Notes under the pieces: model-generated
What the model saw: only the letters and a program-made list of their open reading frames with translations
Database searches by the model: none
What the model was told of the DNA's origin: nothing
Program-made: the position numbers and the translations under genes
In this document: positions 18,084 to 26,679 of the stretch, one piece after another
Position numbering within the stretch: the stretch's first letter is position 1
Layout of the letters: every line of letters starts with the position of its first letter
Source: Hyphomicrobiales bacterium
GTDB lineage: Bacteria; Pseudomonadota; Alphaproteobacteria; Rhizobiales; Beijerinckiaceae
Length of the DNA stretch: 64,000 nt
Assembly (NCBI GenBank): GCA_019075865.1
Contig: JAGXAN010000012.1
Coordinates: 16,089 to 80,088, forward strand
Reading direction: 5' to 3'

Positions 18084-18112
18084 ATTATATAAGGGGGCGA
18101 CACTTGCGACAA
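18084..18112 (-). promoter_or_regulatory. Putative clpB promoter
   Basis: On the minus strand, TTGTCG (18107-18112), a 17-base spacer and a perfect TATAAT (18084-18089) form a sigma70-like promoter. The stretch CCCCCTTATAT across the spacer and -10 also resembles the -10 of alphaproteobacterial RpoH promoters (CYTATNT), though the -35 CTTG is not evident. The leader to the GTG would be about 110 bases. No CIRCE element was seen. Confidence 0.55.
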
Positions 18113-18146
18113 ATCTGCCCCAAAATATACCCGTCAATCGTGGCCG

Positions 18147-19649
18147 TTATTGCACGTCCTCAAACCAGTTGCGACCGTCCCGCTCGATCAAGGCGATCGC
18201 CGCCGATGGGCCCCAGGATCCAGCCGTGTAAACCTTCGGCAACTCGCGGCCCGTGGCCCATGCCGCGCGGATCGGATCGATCCAGCGCCAGGCTGCCGCC
18301 AATTCGTCGCGCCGCATGAACAGGGTCTGGTCGCCGCGCATGACATCCATCAGCAACCGTTCGTAAGCATCCGGATTGCGCACGCCGAATACTTTGGCAA
18401 AGCTCATGTCCAGCGGCATTTGGCGCAGTCGCATGCCGCCCGGGCCCGGGTCTTTGATCATCATTTGCAATGTCACGCCTTCATCGGGCTGCAAACGGAT
18501 CACCAAACGGTTGGGCGAAATCACCCCGGCACTTTCGGCGAAAATCGAATGGCTGATCGGCCGGAAGGTCACCACGATTTCGGAAAGGCGTTCGGCCAGA
18601 CGCTTGCCGGTGCGCAGATAGAACGGCACCCCCGCCCAGCGCCAATTGGCGATTTCCGCCTTGATTGCCACAAAGGTCTCGGTATCGCTCTCCGCCTCGC
18701 CTTTGGCCTTGCCACCCGCAAGTGCCAATTCGTCGAGATAGCCGGGCACCGCGCCGCCAGCATTGGCCCCGGCCCGATACTGGCCGCGTACCGTCAACTG
18801 GCCGGCATTGGCCGGGGTTATCGGCGACAGCGCCTTCAATATCTTCAATTTTTCATCACGCACCGAATCGGCGTCGAACTTGTCCGGTGGCTCCATCGAA
18901 ACGAGGCACAGCAATTGCAGCATATGGTTCTGCACCATATCGCGCAGCGCTCCGGAAGTATCATAATAGCCTGCGCGCTCGCCAACCCCAAGATCTTCAG
19001 CAACCGTGATCTGGATATGGTCAATGTGCATGGCATTCCAGATGGGCTCAAACATCCGGTTGGCAAAGCGCATCGCCATCAAATTCTGCACCGTCTCCTT
19101 GCCAAGATAATGGTCAATGCGGAAAACCTGCGGCTCCCTGAACACCTTGCCGATGGCCTCGTTCACTTCATGGGCACTGGCACCGTCCGATCCCAGCGGC
19201 TTTTCCAGCACAACGCGCGATTGTTCCGTCACCAGGTTGAATGCGGCCAGGTGCTCGCAGATCGGCTTGAACAAATCCGGCCCGACGGCCAGATAAAAAG
19301 CGCGCACGCGCTCCGGCTCACTGGCAATCGCCGCCGACAATTCCTCCCAGCCTTCCGAACTCACAGCATCGGCCGCGTGGTAGGAGATGCGCGACAGAAA
19401 CCGCTTTTGCACATCCTGATCCGCGACTTCGTCAGTGACATGATCGCGCAGGCTTTTCTCGACAAAGGCAATATAGGCATCGCGCGTCATGGCACGGCGG
19501 GAAACCCCGATAATGCGGGCACCCGCCGGTATCTGCCCGGCGCAATCGCGGTGATATAGCGCGGGAATCAGTTTACGGGCCGCCAGATCGCCGGTGCCAC
19601 CAAATACGATCAAATCGAAAACAGACACTTCAATAGTGCGCGAAGCCAT
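18147..19649 (-). CDS. zwf: Glucose-6-phosphate 1-dehydrogenase
   Basis: First enzyme of the pentose-phosphate and Entner-Doudoroff routes: glucose 6-phosphate plus NAD(P)+ to 6-phosphogluconolactone. The 500-residue product has the nucleotide site VFGGTGDLAARKL near 12-24, the active-site signature RIDHYLGKETVQN and the C-terminal domain with PDAYERLLMDVMRGD. The ATG at 19649 has AAGGA seven bases upstream; two in-frame ATGs further up lack such a site. It is last of the frcR-fucU-frcK-zwf operon, directing fructose carbon into Entner-Doudoroff. Confidence 0.94.
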   Translation of the reverse strand: MASRTIEVSVFDLIVFGGTGDLAARKLIPALYHRDCAGQIPAGARIIGVSRRAMTRDAYIAFVEKSLRDHVTDEVADQDVQKRFLSRISYHAADAVSSEGWEELSAAIASEPERVRAFYLAVGPDLFKPICEHLAAFNLVTEQSRVVLEKPLGSDGASAHEVNEAIGKVFREPQVFRIDHYLGKETVQNLMAMRFANRMFEPIWNAMHIDHIQITVAEDLGVGERAGYYDTSGALRDMVQNHMLQLLCLVSMEPPDKFDADSVRDEKLKILKALSPITPANAGQLTVRGQYRAGANAGGAVPGYLDELALAGGKAKGEAESDTETFVAIKAEIANWRWAGVPFYLRTGKRLAERLSEIVVTFRPISHSIFAESAGVISPNRLVIRLQPDEGVTLQMMIKDPGPGGMRLRQMPLDMSFAKVFGVRNPDAYERLLMDVMRGDQTLFMRRDELAAAWRWIDPIRAAWATGRELPKVYTAGSWGPSAAIALIERDGRNWFEDVQ

Positions 19650-19672
19650 AAGCATATCCTTCATTACGATTT

Positions 19673-20608
19673 TCAGTGTCCCAACTTCGGCAGTTCGGCC
19701 CGCCGGGGTATGTCGGCCCCGCGCCGCGTACAGGTAATGCCCGCAGCCTGAATGGCAAACGCCAGGCAGGCTTCAAGAATGTCTTTGGAAATGCCCGCGA
19801 GCGCCGCCGGTTCGAGATGGCCCGTCTCCGACAGCGCGGTTAGCAGCGCTGCCTGAAATGTGTCCCCCGCCCCAACGGCATCCACCAACCGGATAGAAGG
19901 CGCAGGCAGCGCCATTTCACCATGATGCGACCAAGCGCGAATGCCCTCACCCGCCCGCGTGAGCACCACCAGCGAGGTGCGGCCCTTGAGCCATTCCTGC
20001 GCTTTTTGTGCTGGATCAAGCTGCTGATACAATGCCTCAAAATCCTCGTCGCTGATCTTGATGACATCGGCGCAAGCGGCAAGTTCCGCCACTTTGGCGC
20101 GCCAGACATTCATGTCGGGCTCGATGGTCTTGCGGATATTGGGATCATAGGCAATCAGACGCCGCCCGGCCTCGCGCTGCGCCAGCGCCAGCAGCGCCGA
20201 GCCAACCGGTTCCACCACGGTCGAGAACGAACCAAAATGCAAGGCCCGGATGTCGTCGCCCAACGGCTTGATTTCGGAAACGGTCAAATCGCGATCCGCC
20301 GCGCCATCGCCATAAAAGGCATAGGCGGGCGTGCCCGCCGTCAGATCGACGAGGCTCAACGTGGTTGGGCGCGTCGAGCGCTTGAGAAAAGCCTCGCCAA
20401 CGCCCTCGGCCCGCAAAAACCGGAACAGTCGCTCCCCCATCATGTCATTGGACAGCCCAGTCAGGAACTGCACCTTCTGGCCCAACCGCGACAGCCCGAA
20501 CGCCACATTGAAAGGCGAGCCGCCAGGGCAGCCTTCAAGAGCCATGCGATCATGGGTCTCCGAGCCAACGAAAATATCGATCAACGCTTCACCGCAAACT
20601 AAAATCAT
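19673..20608 (-). CDS. frcK: Fructokinase, PfkB family
   Basis: Phosphorylates fructose taken up by FrcBCA. The 311-residue product has the PfkB signatures: N-terminal GGSPFNVAFGLSRLG near residues 29-43 and the C-terminal DAVGAGDTF catalytic anion-hole motif. The ATG directly follows the fucU stop (TGA then ATG), with GGAGG five bases before. In rhizobia frcK lies near frcBCA; here it sits in the divergent operon. Another sugar specificity within PfkB cannot be excluded. Confidence 0.82.
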   Translation of the reverse strand: MILVCGEALIDIFVGSETHDRMALEGCPGGSPFNVAFGLSRLGQKVQFLTGLSNDMMGERLFRFLRAEGVGEAFLKRSTRPTTLSLVDLTAGTPAYAFYGDGAADRDLTVSEIKPLGDDIRALHFGSFSTVVEPVGSALLALAQREAGRRLIAYDPNIRKTIEPDMNVWRAKVAELAACADVIKISDEDFEALYQQLDPAQKAQEWLKGRTSLVVLTRAGEGIRAWSHHGEMALPAPSIRLVDAVGAGDTFQAALLTALSETGHLEPAALAGISKDILEACLAFAIQAAGITCTRRGADIPRRAELPKLGH

Positions 20609-21040
20609 TCAAGCCTCCGGCCGGATAACGCCCTTGCGCAAGATGATGTTCCCATAAAGCGCCGGTTCCCCGGAAGCAATAATGGCATAGGCGCCTTTCA
20701 CCCGATCATAAAACGCCTGCCCCATCAAAGGCTCCAGAATTGCTTTGGGTTCATGACGCGACACCGCCTTTTGCAAACTTATCATGATCGGCTCAAGGTG
20801 ATCGGCCTTGTTGAAAATGCCCGGTCGAAACACACTTTGCGCAAAATCATCCAGCGGCATCACCGACAGCACGGCATCGACAATGATCGGCGCTCCATGG
20901 CCTTCCATCCGCACCAGTCGCTCGGCATCGCGCTCGGCCGGATAATTGCCATCGACAATGGCAATTTCATCGCCATGCCCCATCGCGCGCAAAATATGCA
21001 GCAATTCTGGCCCCAATAACGGATTTATGCCCTTCAGCAT
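20609..21040 (-). CDS. RbsD/FucU-family sugar mutarotase
   Basis: 143-residue small cytoplasmic protein. RbsD/FucU enzymes interconvert sugar anomers or pyranose/furanose forms before phosphorylation. The family motifs are clear: LLGPELLHILRAMGHGDEI with the catalytic histidine near residue 22, and the conserved C-terminal region with AYAIIASGE and LYGNIILRKG. It overlaps the ROK regulator gene by seven bases. Its neighbours suggest it serves fructose. Confidence 0.85.
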   Translation of the reverse strand: MLKGINPLLGPELLHILRAMGHGDEIAIVDGNYPAERDAERLVRMEGHGAPIIVDAVLSVMPLDDFAQSVFRPGIFNKADHLEPIMISLQKAVSRHEPKAILEPLMGQAFYDRVKGAYAIIASGEPALYGNIILRKGVIRPEA

Positions 21041-22320
21041 AGGCTGTCTCCCTGAACTTGATTTCGAAACAAAACTTCCCGATCACGCGCAAAATTCGCC
21101 AGAAACGGCAGCGCCGCCCCACCGATCGCCCGTGCGTCCGGGCCAATGGACCCCGCCTTGACCAATAGGGGAAACAACCCCTGCCCGTCGAGAGCCTGAA
21201 TTTTCTCGCGTGTGCGATCGACAATCGCTTGGCGCACCGCTTCCGGCATTGCACCGTCAATTACCGCGCCCTCGCAATCAATCACTGCATGGGCGGCCAG
21301 AATCACCTGCGATAAATCTTCCGCCACATCCTCGATCCACTGATCGAGCACGACGCCCAAATCACCCCAGTCACTGGGTTGCCCCCAAAGCACGGAAGGA
21401 TCACCCCCGATGGCCAGCAACCGCTGCTCCAGAATGAATATCGAGGCGCTGCGAATCAATTGTTGGTGCGAGCGCACGCCGGCCGCATCGACGCGCAACA
21501 TGGGCACGGAACCAATCGCCCCGGCATTGCCGCGCCGGCCCATGAACAGATTGCCCTCCAGCACCAGCCCTCCGCCGATGAAGGAGCCGATGAAAACATA
21601 GATGAAATCACGGAACTGCCAGCCCTCACCAAAGAAATGCTCCGCCGCGCAGGCCGAAGTGGCGTCATTGCACAGGAATACCGGCATCGAAACCAGTTTG
21701 GATATCTCGGTCTGCGGATCGAAATGACGCCATTGATCGAGCACATCGCGCGGCGCCCCAACCTCACGCTCCCAGTTCCACAATTCAAACGGCGCAGCAA
21801 TCCCAAGCCCGGCAACGCGCTCCAGTTGGGCTGGTGTCAGGGTTGTGCTCATTTGCGCAATCCCCTCGGAAACCAGCGCCGCGACGCTGGCGGGCGAGGG
21901 ATAGGCGTGTGGCCTGGAGATTTTCATGCGCACCTGCGCGCAAAAATCAATCAACACCAGATCCGAGCTTTTGCGGCCAATTTTCAAACCAAAGGCAAAC
22001 GCCCCGTCCGGATTGAGCGAAAACGGCACGGCCGGTTGGCCCACCCGCCCACGAATCGGGGTCTGGCGCAAAAGCAGGCCGTCAGCTTCCAGCCTTTTGA
22101 CAATTACAGTTGTGGTCTGGGGCGATAATCCGGTCAACCGCGCAATATCGATTTTGGCTAGACTGACGTGCTTGCGCACCAGGGACAGAATCAGCCGCTC
22201 ATTGTATAACCGCACCCCGGCCTGATTGGTGCCGCGGCTGGTGTCCGAAAAGCGCGGATCATCGCTTCCGCCGATCTCAGGGCGAAGTTTCGTTGAATTC
22301 TGATGGCCTGACGAATCCAT
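21034..22320 (-). CDS. frcR: ROK-family transcriptional regulator (FrcR-like)
   Basis: 428 residues: an N-terminal winged helix (about 35-95, with SLAKIDIARLTGLSPQTTTVIVKRLEADGLL-type pattern) followed by the ROK sugar-kinase-like domain that senses the inducer. The ROK zinc motif is not intact in the usual CxCGxxGC form, which suggests a pure regulator. The frame is open up to 22425, but the ATG at 22320 is preferred because the likely promoter -35 box lies at 22411-22416. It heads the fucU-frcK-zwf operon and faces frcBCA, which it probably represses. Confidence 0.78.
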   Translation of the reverse strand: MDSSGHQNSTKLRPEIGGSDDPRFSDTSRGTNQAGVRLYNERLILSLVRKHVSLAKIDIARLTGLSPQTTTVIVKRLEADGLLLRQTPIRGRVGQPAVPFSLNPDGAFAFGLKIGRKSSDLVLIDFCAQVRMKISRPHAYPSPASVAALVSEGIAQMSTTLTPAQLERVAGLGIAAPFELWNWEREVGAPRDVLDQWRHFDPQTEISKLVSMPVFLCNDATSACAAEHFFGEGWQFRDFIYVFIGSFIGGGLVLEGNLFMGRRGNAGAIGSVPMLRVDAAGVRSHQQLIRSASIFILEQRLLAIGGDPSVLWGQPSDWGDLGVVLDQWIEDVAEDLSQVILAAHAVIDCEGAVIDGAMPEAVRQAIVDRTREKIQALDGQGLFPLLVKAGSIGPDARAIGGAALPFLANFARDREVLFRNQVQGDSLC

Positions 22321-22409
22321 ATCCCTACGCCACGTCGACCGGACGTCCTCTGCCTGCATATGCCAAACTGTCGTTGGCCTTAAACCTAGATTGTCCTTTC
22401 CTGCTACGC

Positions 22410-22448
22410 CTGTCAATAAATTCATCCAAGTGATTTAGTCATTGACAG
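22410..22448. promoter_or_regulatory. Divergent frcR/frcB control region with mirrored TTGACA boxes
   Basis: CTGTCAAT (22410-22417) and ATTGACAG (22441-22448) are a perfect 8-bp inverted repeat 23 bases apart. Each arm contains a TTGACA -35 pointing outward. Rightward, TTGACA 22442-22447, a 17-base spacer and TTTGAT 22465-22470 make a plausible frcB promoter. The AT-rich middle is also partly palindromic and may be the ROK operator. Confidence 0.55.
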
Positions 22449-22627
22449 ATCGCAAAACCCATAGTTTGATAGAAAGGTCGCAAAGGCCCATCGAAAGGGA
22501 CTTGCTCCAATAAGCTGCGAAAAGTGGCATCGGGGAAAACCAGGGAGAAGGCCAATGCGTCACATCGTCGAAGACAAGAATCTCTGACGTCGTTCATAAA
22601 CGCGCATTCATTCCGAGGAGGACACAT

Positions 22628-23647
22628 ATGAAAAATTTGAAGCTTCTGGCTTCTGCTGCCGTCATGGCAATTGCCGTGGCCAGCGTTCCCGCTTATGCAG
22701 CTGGCGTCTCTGCCTGCCTGATCACCAAAAACAATTCCAACCCCTTCTTCGTGAAAATGAAGGAAGGCGCTGAGGCCAAGGCCAAGTCCATGGGCATTGA
22801 CCTGAAAGCCTATGCTGGCATCAAGGACGGCGACGCGGCTCCCCAGATCACCGCCGTTGAAAACTGCATGGCCCGCGGCGCAAAGGGCATTCTCATCACC
22901 CCGTCGAACGACTCGGTTGGCCCGGATTTGATCAAGGCTCGCAAGGCTGGCATCCTGGTGATCGCCCTCGACACCCCGCTCGCCGACAAGAACGCGCAGG
23001 ACATGACCTTCGCAACTGACAATTTTGAGGCCGGCAAGCTGATTGGCGCATGGGCCAAGGGCCAGCTCGGCGCCAAGGCACATACCGCCCGCATCGGCAT
23101 GCTCGACATCAACAAGGACAACATCTCGGTTGACGTTGCCCGCGACACCGGCTTCCTCACCGGCTTTGGCATCACCGTGCCGAACGGCAAGATCCTCGGC
23201 TCGGAAAAGAGCAAGCGCGTGATCGGTCACGAAACCTCAAACGCAAACGAAGAAGGCGGCGTCAAGTCCGTTGAAGATTTGCTGGCCAAGGACCCGACCA
23301 TGAACGTGGTTTACACCATCAACGAACCGGCTGCCGCTGGTGCTTACCAGGCCCTCAAGAAGGCTGGCAAGGAAAAGGGCGTGCTGATCGTCTCGGTTGA
23401 CGGTGGCTGCCCCGGTGTCAAGAACGTCGCATCCGGCGTCATTGGCGCAACCTCGCAGCAATATCCTTTGCTGATGGCCTCCAAGGGCATCGAAGCCATT
23501 GCTGAATTTGCCAAGACCGGCAAGAAGCCAGAAGCTTCCAAGGGTCTGACCTTCTTCAACACCGGCGTGAACCTTGTCACCGACAAGTCAGTCGCTGGCG
23601 TGCCTTCGATCAATTCGAAGGATGGTCTGGCAAAGTGCTGGGGCTGA
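22628..23647 (+). CDS. frcB: Fructose ABC transporter, binding protein
   Basis: Periplasmic sugar-binding protein, 339 residues, with a signal peptide ending at about residue 24 (VPAYAAG). The mature protein is a type I sugar-binding fold; [20 protein letters not shown] and [22 protein letters not shown] closely match rhizobial FrcB. AGGAGGA upstream sets the start. It is followed by a hairpin, then frcC and frcA. Ribose, mannose or other sugars may also be carried. Confidence 0.87.
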   Translation: MKNLKLLASAAVMAIAVASVPAYAAGVSACLITKNNSNPFFVKMKEGAEAKAKSMGIDLKAYAGIKDGDAAPQITAVENCMARGAKGILITPSNDSVGPDLIKARKAGILVIALDTPLADKNAQDMTFATDNFEAGKLIGAWAKGQLGAKAHTARIGMLDINKDNISVDVARDTGFLTGFGITVPNGKILGSEKSKRVIGHETSNANEEGGVKSVEDLLAKDPTMNVVYTINEPAAAGAYQALKKAGKEKGVLIVSVDGGCPGVKNVASGVIGATSQQYPLLMASKGIEAIAEFAKTGKKPEASKGLTFFNTGVNLVTDKSVAGVPSINSKDGLAKCWG

Positions 23648-23677
23648 GCGCCTGCCTTTGAATAAATATTGATATTT

Positions 23678-23707
23678 CGACCGGGCTGCCCGATAGTTGC
23701 CCGGTCG
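23678..23707 (+). terminator. Intercistronic hairpin between frcB and frcC
   Basis: CGACCGGGC (23678-23686) and GCCCGGTCG (23699-23707) are a perfect 9-bp stem with a 12-base loop, followed by TCTTAAAT. It probably causes partial termination or stabilises the abundant frcB message; frcC starts 48 bases later. Confidence 0.7.
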
Positions 23708-23755
23708 TCTTAAATCTACAGCGCTTAAGCGCGGTTGCAGGGTGGGAAGAGCGTT

Positions 23756-24835
23756 ATGAGCGAAGAAACCGCACCAACAAAAACCATTTCCGATTTTGAA
23801 GCGAAACTCGATCAGGCCGACAAGTCGGTTGCAAGCTTTGCCGCCGACGACAGGTCGCCGATCCTTATCATCCGAAAATATTTGCGCAGCCACCCGACGG
23901 CCATCCCGACGATGGTGCTGATACTCAGCCTCATATTTTTCGGCATCATTGCTCCCAATTTCATGCGTGTCAGCACGCTCTCGCTGGTACTTCAGCAGGT
24001 GACCGTCACGGGTATTGTGGCTATCGCCCAAACCGCGATCGTGCTCACCGCGGGCATTGATCTCTCGGTGGGTGCCATTCTGGTGCTTTCATCGATTGTC
24101 ATGGGCAAGCTTGCGGTCGGTTCCGGTGTGCCAGCCGTATTTGCCATACTCATAGGCATCGGTGCCGCTGGACTCATGGGATGGCTCAATGGCCTTTTGG
24201 TCACCGTAGTCCGTCTGCCTCCCTTCATTGTCACGCTCGGCACGCTCAACGTCTTCAATGCGTTGAAGCTATGGTATTCCCAATCCGAGTCCATTCGCGC
24301 AGACGATATTGTTGCCAAAGCCCCGCTGCTGGATTTTTTCGGCCAGGAGCTGCACATATTTGGCGCAACCTTCACCTATGGCGGCATTGGCTTGATCCTG
24401 CTGGCTTTGTTCAGCTGGTATTTACTCAACCGAACCCCCTGGGGCCGTCATGTGCATGCGGTGGGTGATGATCCCGATGCGGCGCTCTTGTCCGGTATTC
24501 AGGTCAACCGTGTCCTTACTTCCGTCTATGTATTCGCGGGCGTCATCTGTGGTCTTGGTGCCTGGGTTGCAATCGGTCGCATCGGCTCGGTTTCACCCAT
24601 CGGTTTTGAAACCGTCAATCTTGATTCCATTACAGCAACCGTCATCGGCGGCACATCCTTGTTCGGTGGCCGCGGCTCCATCGCAGGTTCCGTGCTGGGT
24701 GCGCTGATCGTCGGCACCTTCAACACCGGCCTCGCATTGGCTGGCGTGGATGATTACTGGCAAATTTTTGCGACTGGCGTTCTCACGATCGTCGCGGTCG
24801 CCATCGACCAATGGCTGCGGAGGGCTTCGCAATGA
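23756..24835 (+). CDS. frcC: Fructose ABC transporter permease
   Basis: 359-residue inner-membrane permease of the RbsC/FrcC family with about 9-10 hydrophobic segments and a longer cytoplasmic N-terminus (about 50 residues) as in FrcC. The core motif TAGIDLSVGAILVLSS and the EAA-type loop around GDDPDAALLSGIQV are present. GGGAAGAG precedes the ATG. Its stop overlaps the frcA start (ATGA). Confidence 0.88.
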   Translation: MSEETAPTKTISDFEAKLDQADKSVASFAADDRSPILIIRKYLRSHPTAIPTMVLILSLIFFGIIAPNFMRVSTLSLVLQQVTVTGIVAIAQTAIVLTAGIDLSVGAILVLSSIVMGKLAVGSGVPAVFAILIGIGAAGLMGWLNGLLVTVVRLPPFIVTLGTLNVFNALKLWYSQSESIRADDIVAKAPLLDFFGQELHIFGATFTYGGIGLILLALFSWYLLNRTPWGRHVHAVGDDPDAALLSGIQVNRVLTSVYVFAGVICGLGAWVAIGRIGSVSPIGFETVNLDSITATVIGGTSLFGGRGSIAGSVLGALIVGTFNTGLALAGVDDYWQIFATGVLTIVAVAIDQWLRRASQ

Positions 24836-25617
24836 GTGATGTACAACCCATTTTGACCGCGCGTGGCCTTTCCAAGCGCTATGGCACCGTGGTCGCGCTC
24901 AACAATGCAGACTTTGACCTGTTGCCGGGTGAAATTCTCGCGGTCATTGGCGACAATGGTGCCGGCAAGACCAGCCTGATCAAGGCCCTGACCGGAGCCA
25001 TGGCCCCCGATCATGGTGAAATCCGGTTGGGTGGCGAACCTGTGCATTTTCGCTCGCCACAGGACGCGCGCCGGGCGGGAATCGAGACCGTCTATCAAAA
25101 TCTCGCCTTGTCACCGGCGCTGTCGATTGCCGACAACATGTTCCTTGGCCGTGAAATGGTGAAGCCGGGAATAATGGGCAAGCTGTTCAAGACGCTGGAT
25201 CGCGCCGCGATGCAGAGAATATCGCGCGAAAAGCTGACCGAACTTGGCCTGATGACCATTCAGAACATCGACCAACCGGTCGAAACGCTCTCGGGTGGCC
25301 AGCGTCAGGGCGTGGCCGTGGCCCGCGCGGCGGCTTTTGGCAGCCGCGTGGTTATCATGGACGAGCCAACAGCAGCGTTGGGCGTCAAGGAATCCCGCCG
25401 CGTTCTGGAGTTGATCCTGGACGTCAAGCGGCGCGGTATGCCGATCATCCTGATCTCGCATAACATGCCCCATGTTTTCGAGGTCGCGGATCGCATTCAC
25501 GTCCATCGTCTGGGCCGCCGCATCGCGCTGGTCGACCCCAAGAAAATCTCGATGTCGGATGCTGTGGCGATCATGACCGGTGCCATGCCACCGCCCGACA
25601 ATGCCTTGGCGGCCTGA
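24832..25617 (+). CDS. frcA: Fructose ABC transporter ATPase
   Basis: 261-residue single-domain ATPase, which separates FrcA from the duplicated RbsA type. Walker A GDNGAGKTS, signature LSGGQRQGVAV, Walker B VVIMDEPTAALG and switch LISHNMP are present. GGAGGG at 24819-24824 lies before the ATG. It completes the FrcBCA importer. Confidence 0.88.
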   Translation: MSDVQPILTARGLSKRYGTVVALNNADFDLLPGEILAVIGDNGAGKTSLIKALTGAMAPDHGEIRLGGEPVHFRSPQDARRAGIETVYQNLALSPALSIADNMFLGREMVKPGIMGKLFKTLDRAAMQRISREKLTELGLMTIQNIDQPVETLSGGQRQGVAVARAAAFGSRVVIMDEPTAALGVKESRRVLELILDVKRRGMPIILISHNMPHVFEVADRIHVHRLGRRIALVDPKKISMSDAVAIMTGAMPPPDNALAA

Positions 25618-25665
25618 GCCGACCATCCGACCCCGATTTATGGGATCAACGGGCGCGGGGGAGAA

Positions 25666-25926
25666 TTAACTCGCCCGCGTTTCCAATGCCAGCGCGTGGA
25701 CGCCATCTTGCAGTTCCGCCGCCAGCAATTCATGGATGCGGCGGTGGCAGGCGAGGCGCGTCTGGCCCTGAAACGCGGCCGTCGCTATCTTCACCCGGTA
25801 ATGGGTTTGGCCGCCTTCGCGCGAGCCCGAATGTCCGGCATGCAATTGTGATTCGTCGATCACTTCGAGATAATCAGGCTTTAACGCCTGCTGCAATATA
25901 GTGGTAATTCGCTCTTGCGTGTTCAT
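25666..25926 (-). CDS. BolA-family protein
   Basis: 86 residues with the class II KH-like BolA fold: NTQERITTILQQALKP, then the HAGH motif (residues 29-32) and the conserved LACHRRIHELLAAEL helix. BolA proteins bind [2Fe-2S] clusters with monothiol glutaredoxins and influence iron and redox regulation. AGGAAA lies before the ATG. It is divergent from the J-domain gene, the usual Hyphomicrobiales order. Confidence 0.88.
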   Translation of the reverse strand: MNTQERITTILQQALKPDYLEVIDESQLHAGHSGSREGGQTHYRVKIATAAFQGQTRLACHRRIHELLAAELQDGVHALALETRAS

Positions 25927-25975
25927 TCGGCTTTCCTGTCAAGCTAAAAAAGCAACAATCTTTTTAGTGCAAACC

Positions 25976-26004
25976 TTGCCCGGCACCCTCAATGTCCCTA
26001 CACT
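25976..26004 (+). promoter_or_regulatory. Possible promoter for the J-domain gene, near-leaderless
   Basis: TTGCCC (25976-25981), a 17-base spacer and TACACT (25999-26004) lie just before the ATG at 26014. Transcription would begin at about 26011, giving almost no leader, which fits the lack of a ribosome site. The boxes are only moderate matches. Confidence 0.3.
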
Positions 26005-26013
26005 CTTTGCATC

Positions 26014-26616
26014 ATGGAATCCAATTCTCGCTTATTTGACCGCATTCGGATTCACCCGGACGCACCCGAAGTTGCGCAGCCCGATGAGGTGCGTTGCGAC
26101 CATGTCGGCTGCCAACGACCGGGCGAATTTCGTGCCCCCATGGGCCGGGACCATGAAGGCCAATATTTCTGCTTTTGCGTCCAGCATGTCCGCGAATACA
26201 ATGCTTCTTATAATTATTTCAATGGCATGAGTGACGACGCCATTGCCCGTTACCAGAAGGACGCGATCATTGGCCATCGCCCAACCTGGAGCATGGGCGT
26301 CAATCGCGCGGCCAAGGGCCATCGCGAAGAAGGCATGGACACAGCCGAGGATACGCTTGGCCTGTTCAAAAACCGATTCGCCCACAAACGCGCGGCGCGT
26401 GAGCCGCACCGCCCGCGCCAGAATGGGGTCACCCTGCGTTCGCTGCATGCCTTGGGGCTTGATGAAGGCGCCGATGCCGTTACAATCAAGAACCGGTATA
26501 AACAATTGGTGAAGCGCCTGCATCCCGACGCCAATGGCGGTGATCGCTCCAGCGAAGATAAATTGCGCGAAATCATCAATGCGTATAATTACCTCAAGGG
26601 CGTCAAGCTGGCTTAA
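26014..26616 (+). CDS. J-domain protein with N-terminal cysteine-rich module
   Basis: 200 residues. The C-terminal J-domain (about 142-200) carries the HPD tripeptide at 170-172 and so should stimulate a DnaK-type ATPase. The N-terminal part has C28, C33, C53, C55 and H58, a possible zinc site. No G/F region or substrate-binding domain of DnaJ is present. It is conserved next to cobS in rhizobia; I infer a specialised co-chaperone, perhaps for the chelatase or a cofactor-loaded client. Confidence 0.8.
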   Translation: MESNSRLFDRIRIHPDAPEVAQPDEVRCDHVGCQRPGEFRAPMGRDHEGQYFCFCVQHVREYNASYNYFNGMSDDAIARYQKDAIIGHRPTWSMGVNRAAKGHREEGMDTAEDTLGLFKNRFAHKRAAREPHRPRQNGVTLRSLHALGLDEGADAVTIKNRYKQLVKRLHPDANGGDRSSEDKLREIINAYNYLKGVKLA

Positions 26617-26679
26617 GTGCGGCGTCAGGGCAAGTTGAGACATGCGCCACCCGTTTTGGGCTGGCCAAATGGAGGATGA

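Noticed and set aside
18150..19559. 469-codon plus-strand frame opposite zwf
   Set aside because: Histidine/arginine-rich antisense by-product of zwf.
25650..25677. CGGGCG/CGCCCG pair between frcA and bolA as a terminator
   Set aside because: The right arm lies inside the bolA coding end, the loop is 16 bases and no T-run follows.
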